A program made the translations under genes and the position numbers. A stretch of 64,000 nt of DNA from an uncultured Roseburia sp. GTDB lineage: Bacteria; Bacillota; Clostridia; Lachnospirales; Lachnospiraceae. Each line of letters opens with the position of its first letter. Positions within the stretch are counted from its first letter, which is position 1. The notes under the pieces are model-generated. The model was not told the origin of the DNA. It did no database searches and saw nothing but the letters and a program-made list of their open reading frames with translations. The stretch covers positions 1 to 64,000 of the forward strand of contig URUD01000010.1 in assembly GCA_900550935.1 (NCBI GenBank), read 5' to 3'. Shown in pieces: positions 62,023 to 64,000 of the stretch.

Positions 62023-62149
62023 ATATGAAGAACACTGCTTTTGTGTTCCTATATTCAGATGGAAGAACGCTGACCTTGCGTTCTTCTAATATAAGGTTAG
62101 AACATCTTAGGCATTGCAGCCCTTGCTGCAATGTCTATTTAGATGTTCT
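62023..62149 (-). repeat. Three tandem hairpins between permease and unknown-protein genes
   Basis: In transcript order (minus strand): an extended stem (AGAACATCT...AGATGTTCT, 62099-62149, with inner CATTGCAGC / GCTGCAATG); GAAGAACGC / GCGTTCTTC (62062-62086); and GGAACAC / GTGTTCTTC-type stem (62023-62054). None has a T-run, so they are not simple terminators. They probably set mRNA stability or processing and so the ratio of transporter to downstream protein. Confidence 0.7.
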
Positions 62150-62158
62150 CCTTATGAT

Positions 62159-63004
62159 TTAGCCCTTAACCGCTCCACCTGTTACTCCTTCAACATAGAA
62201 CTTCTGCATCAGTACGAACAGGATTGAGATCGGGATGGCGATCATAACACCGCCGGCACAGAAGATTGCGAAGTAATCTCCGATCAGAGTCTTCTGCAAC
62301 AGGTTGTAAAGTCCGATGGCAACAGTCCAGTCAGATGAGTCTTTTGACTTGATCATGATACGTGCCATAACAAAATCCATCCACGGACTTAAAAATGCAT
62401 TGATGATCGTATAAACAATCATCGGTTTTGACAGTGGAATGATGATCTTAGCAAAAATGGTTGCCTCGGATGCGCCTTCCAGACGTGCAGCCTCACGCAG
62501 TGAAACAGGAATCGTATCAAAAAATCCTTTTAACACTAAAAATCCCAAACCGGAACCCGCGGAATAAACGATAACCAAACCAGCCATTGAGTCGGTCAGT
62601 CCGATCATCTTTAATACAAAGTAAACTGCTATCATGGACAAAACACCCGGGAACATTCCCAAAATGATAGAGAAGCTCATCAGCGGTTTTCTTGCTTTAA
62701 ATCTCATACAACTGAATGCATAAGAAACCATTAATACGAAGCAGGAGGAAACCAGGCAGCTAAATACTGCTACAATAAAGGTATTTTTAAACCATGCCGG
62801 GAAGTTTGCTGCGGTATCCGGCCGTAAGAATAACTGCTTATAGTTGGCAAGTGTCCAGTGTTCCGGGAAAAAATGCTGATTGCTGACACCCTTTGTTACA
62901 GAAAGTGATGTTACAACCAGCCACACGATCGGGATCAGCCAGATGATTGCAAGCAATGCAAGTAATAAATGTCTTGCCACTATCTTCCATGTCTTTTCTT
63001 TCAT
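62159..63004 (-). CDS. Carbohydrate ABC transporter permease, MalG type (second system)
   Basis: 281 residues, six membrane segments. The EAA coupling motif is LREAARLEGASEATIFAKII followed by PLSKPMIVYTIINAFLSPWM, and the C-terminus KFYVEGVTGGAVKG is typical of MalG/GanQ-like subunits. It shares one base with the stop of the upstream MalF-type gene (TAATG). It is closer to maltose or galactan (GanQ) permeases than the copy at 55582. The sugar is unknown from sequence alone. Confidence 0.9.
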   Translation of the reverse strand: MKEKTWKIVARHLLLALLAIIWLIPIVWLVVTSLSVTKGVSNQHFFPEHWTLANYKQLFLRPDTAANFPAWFKNTFIVAVFSCLVSSCFVLMVSYAFSCMRFKARKPLMSFSIILGMFPGVLSMIAVYFVLKMIGLTDSMAGLVIVYSAGSGLGFLVLKGFFDTIPVSLREAARLEGASEATIFAKIIIPLSKPMIVYTIINAFLSPWMDFVMARIMIKSKDSSDWTVAIGLYNLLQKTLIGDYFAIFCAGGVMIAIPISILFVLMQKFYVEGVTGGAVKG

Positions 63005-64000
63005 TATTGATACACCTCCTCTTTATCTCCGCTGATCATTCTCGAATAGCTAAGCAGTGTAAGAAGTGCACAGATAGCAAAGGAAATAATACCGATTACA
63101 GATGCCATCTTATAGTTCGAGTTATCATTGGTCAAGGTAAACAGCCAGGTAATTAACAGGTCTGTCTCTTTTGCGTTGGAGTTTGCAAACGCCATATTGG
63201 AGGTTGCTGTTGTACTCGTAAGCAGATAAATAACGTTGAAGTTATTGATATTTGCAATAATGCTCTGGATCAGGGACGGTCCACAGATGAACAGGACATA
63301 TGGCATTGTGATCTTCCAGAAGATCTGCCATTTGTTCGCTCCATCAATTCTCGCACTCTCCAACTGGTCAGTTGGAATGTTCATCAGAATACCGGTTGCA
63401 GAAAGCATCTGATATGGTACACCGACCCAGATATTGATCATAATGATCATGAAATGTGACCATCCCGGTTTGGAAAGGAACGGGATAAAGTTTCCGGATA
63501 CCAGTCCAATATCATTTAAGAAACCGGTCAGTCCGATCTTAGAACAAAGTGTATTGACGATACCGTAATCGCTGAACATTTTGCTGACAAGCAGTAAGGT
63601 TACAAACTGTGGGATAGCGATCGTTACAACGAAAAGTGATCTCCAGAGTTTTTTACAATATGTATGTTCATGATTGATCAGTTTTGCAAGAAGAATACCA
63701 CCGATAAAGGTTGTAAAAGTTGCTGTTACTGCCCAGATCATCGTCCATGCAAGAATCCTCACGAATGCATAGGAGAATGTGATGGTCGTTCCGCCTGTAA
63801 ACATATTTTTAAAATTCCTGAGTCCCACCCATGTAAACAGATAGTTTGGCGGCATATGATCCATATCATAATTGGTAAATGCCACACAGGACATGAAAAT
63901 GATCGGTATGATATTCATCATGATAACGCCGATACTTGGCAGGGTAAGCAATGTGATATAAAACTTACCGTTGAAAAGAGATTTGACATCCTCACGGAAA
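63004..64000 (-). CDS. Carbohydrate ABC transporter permease, MalF type (second system), partial
   Basis: The frame is open to the right edge of the window (…REDVKSLFNGKFYITLLTLP), so the N-terminus lies outside; a TTG at 63951 is internal. Visible are at least six membrane segments and the EAA loop QLESARIDGANKWQIFWKIT followed by MPYVLFICGPSLIQSIIANI. The long loop after YDMDHMPPNYLFTWVGLRNF is typical of MalF/GanP-like subunits with an N-terminal extension. A binding-protein gene is expected upstream, outside the window. Confidence 0.9.
   Translation of the reverse strand, partial: FREDVKSLFNGKFYITLLTLPSIGVIMMNIIPIIFMSCVAFTNYDMDHMPPNYLFTWVGLRNFKNMFTGGTTITFSYAFVRILAWTMIWAVTATFTTFIGGILLAKLINHEHTYCKKLWRSLFVVTIAIPQFVTLLLVSKMFSDYGIVNTLCSKIGLTGFLNDIGLVSGNFIPFLSKPGWSHFMIIMINIWVGVPYQMLSATGILMNIPTDQLESARIDGANKWQIFWKITMPYVLFICGPSLIQSIIANINNFNVIYLLTSTTATSNMAFANSNAKETDLLITWLFTLTNDNSNYKMASVIGIISFAICALLTLLSYSRMISGDKEEVYQ

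Overview
The window reads as a chromosomal segment of a gut Lachnospiraceae (Clostridia, low-to-moderate GC, Roseburia/Agathobacter/Blautia-like; the genus is not certain). Supporting signs are strong AGGAGG ribosome sites, TTGACA/TATAAT promoters, class II GalT, YerC/YecD-type TrpR, DUF1836 and DUF368 proteins, a PPi-type phosphofructokinase, and lipoproteins of the Firmicutes type.

Left part (1-30 kb), ordinary chromosome with small modules. It holds the 5' part of a tRNA-Leu gene, a two-gene XRE-regulator cassette with a perfect palindromic operator, an azlC-azlD-lysA operon ending in an unknown nuclease-like gene, a lytic transglycosylase, a MarR regulator, ribosomal S1, tRNA-Thr, a SUV3-like helicase and a NYN/PIN-like protein. 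Next come an orphan thiC under a TPP riboswitch, radical-SAM and aldo/keto reductase genes, and PPi-phosphofructokinase. A triad of condensation-fold acyltransferase, zinc-ribbon membrane protein and alpha/beta hydrolase follows, then a GntR regulator with an operator over its own start site, a heterodimeric ABC exporter with DUF368, two chemoreceptors (one beside a BMP-type lipoprotein), and an AGCS symporter.

Middle part (30-39.5 kb), a redox island that looks AT-richer by eye. It has three same-strand operons: CMD-cupin (broken), flavin reductase, flavodoxin, a 36-residue membrane peptide and an aldo/keto reductase; lipoprotein flavodoxin, FMN reductase and a second aldo/keto reductase; and membrane-anchored hydrolase, DUF4405 haem-like membrane protein and hydrolase lipoprotein. 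A LysR gene lies upstream. The three operon promoters share a precisely spaced element, and two of them also carry an AACC-N4-GGTT dyad at about -64, the expected place for a LysR recognition site. The left edge is a deletion junction with a truncated ORF6N gene. The right edge is an rlmD gene whose C-terminal domain has been cut off by a short palindromic insertion.

Right part (41-64 kb). Housekeeping genes (pcrA, DUF1836, TrpR-like, CPBP protease, hisC, aspartate-type aminotransferase) are followed by a beta-1,4-galactan / galactooligosaccharide locus: AraC regulator, solute-binding lipoprotein, two permeases, GH2 beta-galactosidase, a GH53 galactanase without a signal peptide, galK and galT. 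This gives import, intracellular cleavage to galactose and entry to the Leloir pathway. The window ends in a second sugar ABC permease pair in an operon with a large unrecognised protein and a small zinc-ribbon protein, separated from the permeases by three tandem RNA hairpins. No CRISPR array, rRNA or intact insertion sequence was seen.
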